In this document: positions 6,652 through 7,102 of the stretch, one piece after another
How positions within the stretch are numbered: position 1 is the stretch's first letter
Layout of the letters: the number at the start of each line of letters is the position of its first letter
Assembly: GCA_021839095.1 (NCBI GenBank)
Contig: JAKCBU010000053.1
Span: forward strand, 1-7,102
Reading direction: 5' to 3'
DNA length: 7,102 bases
From: Pseudomonadota bacterium
GTDB taxonomy: Bacteria > Pseudomonadota > Gammaproteobacteria > Acidithiobacillales > Acidithiobacillaceae
Position numbers and translations under genes: made by a program
Notes under the pieces: generated by a model
Database searches by the model: none
Told to the model about the DNA's origin: nothing
Seen by the model: the letters and a program-made list of their open reading frames with translations, nothing else

Positions 6652-7102
6652 TCAATTGTGGATATAGTCCAACGGATTAACGGGGTGACCGGCATTGCGC
6701 ATTTCAAAGTAGAGGCCGTCGTTCCCTAGTTCGCCGCCACTGCCGACACGGCCTATCTGGCGCCCGGTGGTGACCTGCTCTCCAACGTGGACATCCGTGG
6801 CACCCAAGTGCCCGTAGATCGCCAACAGGCTGTGCGCGATCTGTACGATGACAATCTGCCCATAGCCGCGCAAAGGTCCCGCGTACAGTACCATACCCGA
6901 TGCAATGGCGCGAACGGGTGTCCCCACGGTCGCTTGGAAGATGATACCCTGCCAACTGAGTCCGCCGGTTACTCGCGGTGCGCCAAAACGGACCGTGATG
7001 GCCCCATTCACTGGGGCCGGATATCTTCCGTGGCCGACGATGGGTGTCGCGGGCACGGCGGGGGCGGGACCGGGGGGCGCTGGTGTGTTGGTTGTGGTGA
7101 GT
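6652..7102 (-). CDS. envC: EnvC-like murein hydrolase activator, LytM/M23 domain (5' end outside window)
   Basis: This is the C-terminal 149 codons of a larger protein. The frame stays open to the window edge at 7102, so the GTG at 7056 is not the start. The visible part begins with a Pro/Ala/Thr-rich linker, then a LytM fold from about YPAPVNGAITVRFG to LYFEMRNAGHPVNPLDYI at the end. The metal-binding residues of active M23 peptidases are degenerate: the HxxxD site reads LSWQGIIF, as in E. coli EnvC (RWKG), and the usual LHFE reads LYFE. The protein is therefore predicted not to cut peptidoglycan itself but to activate periplasmic amidases (AmiA/AmiB type) during septal splitting. The missing N-terminal part would be expected to hold a signal sequence and coiled coil. 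It lies 63 bp upstream of ctpA on the same strand, an arrangement I recall from other proteobacteria. Confidence 0.9.
   Translation of the reverse strand, partial: LTTTNTPAPPGPAPAVPATPIVGHGRYPAPVNGAITVRFGAPRVTGGLSWQGIIFQATVGTPVRAIASGMVLYAGPLRGYGQIVIVQIAHSLLAIYGHLGATDVHVGEQVTTGRQIGRVGSGGELGNDGLYFEMRNAGHPVNPLDYIHN

Noticed and set aside
6652..7056. Treating the LytM protein as a complete 134-residue gene starting at GTG 7056
   Set aside because: The frame continues without a stop to the window edge with a Pro/Ala-rich linker typical of the region before the LytM domain, so the gene is simply cut by the window.

Overview
The window looks like a piece of a proteobacterial chromosome of moderately high G+C. 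It has ClpS plus a ClpA-type unfoldase, an EnvC-type degenerate LytM protein next to a CtpA/S41 protease, and a parvulin isomerase. The flavour resembles acidophilic Acidithiobacillia, but that is an impression from recalled gene content and protein style. No marker in the window proves it. Nothing here looks like an RNA gene, an insertion sequence, a CRISPR array or a prophage.

Layout, left to right. Positions 1-1279 carry plus-strand genes: the end of, or a very short, unrecognised ORF (10-132); a DinB-family helical-bundle protein (129-674) coupled to it by an ATGA overlap; and a VOC/glyoxalase-fold protein (start set at 815, ending 1279). These two enzyme genes differ strongly in base composition (roughly 49% G+C in sampled lines of dinB, nearly 70% in sampled lines of the VOC gene), so this end looks like accessory, mosaic DNA. 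The VOC gene runs tail to tail into clpA, with 18 bp between the stop codons.

From 1298 to 7102 everything is on the minus strand. Read in the direction of transcription (right to left) there are three units. First, the C-terminal part of an EnvC-like murein hydrolase activator (6652-7102, cut by the window edge) is followed 63 bp later by the S41 protease ctpA (5137-6588). Second, after a 312-bp gap comes a secreted parvulin-type peptidyl-prolyl isomerase (4048-4824), which ends in a strong intrinsic terminator (3991-4025). Third comes clpS (3560-3868) with a plausible sigma-70 promoter, followed after 3 bp by clpA (1298-3556).

How they work together: envC, ctpA and the parvulin all act in the periplasm or at the inner membrane, on cell-wall cleavage, proteolysis and protein folding, so the right half is an envelope-maintenance cluster. 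ClpS and ClpA form the cytoplasmic N-end-rule degradation module. ClpS delivers substrates to ClpA, which unfolds them for ClpP; clpP is not in the window. The terminator separates the envelope genes from the Clp module. I found no convincing undescribed system. The most specific oddity is a two-cysteine pattern in the protease CtpA, where a Cys replaces the usual Arg in a conserved motif.
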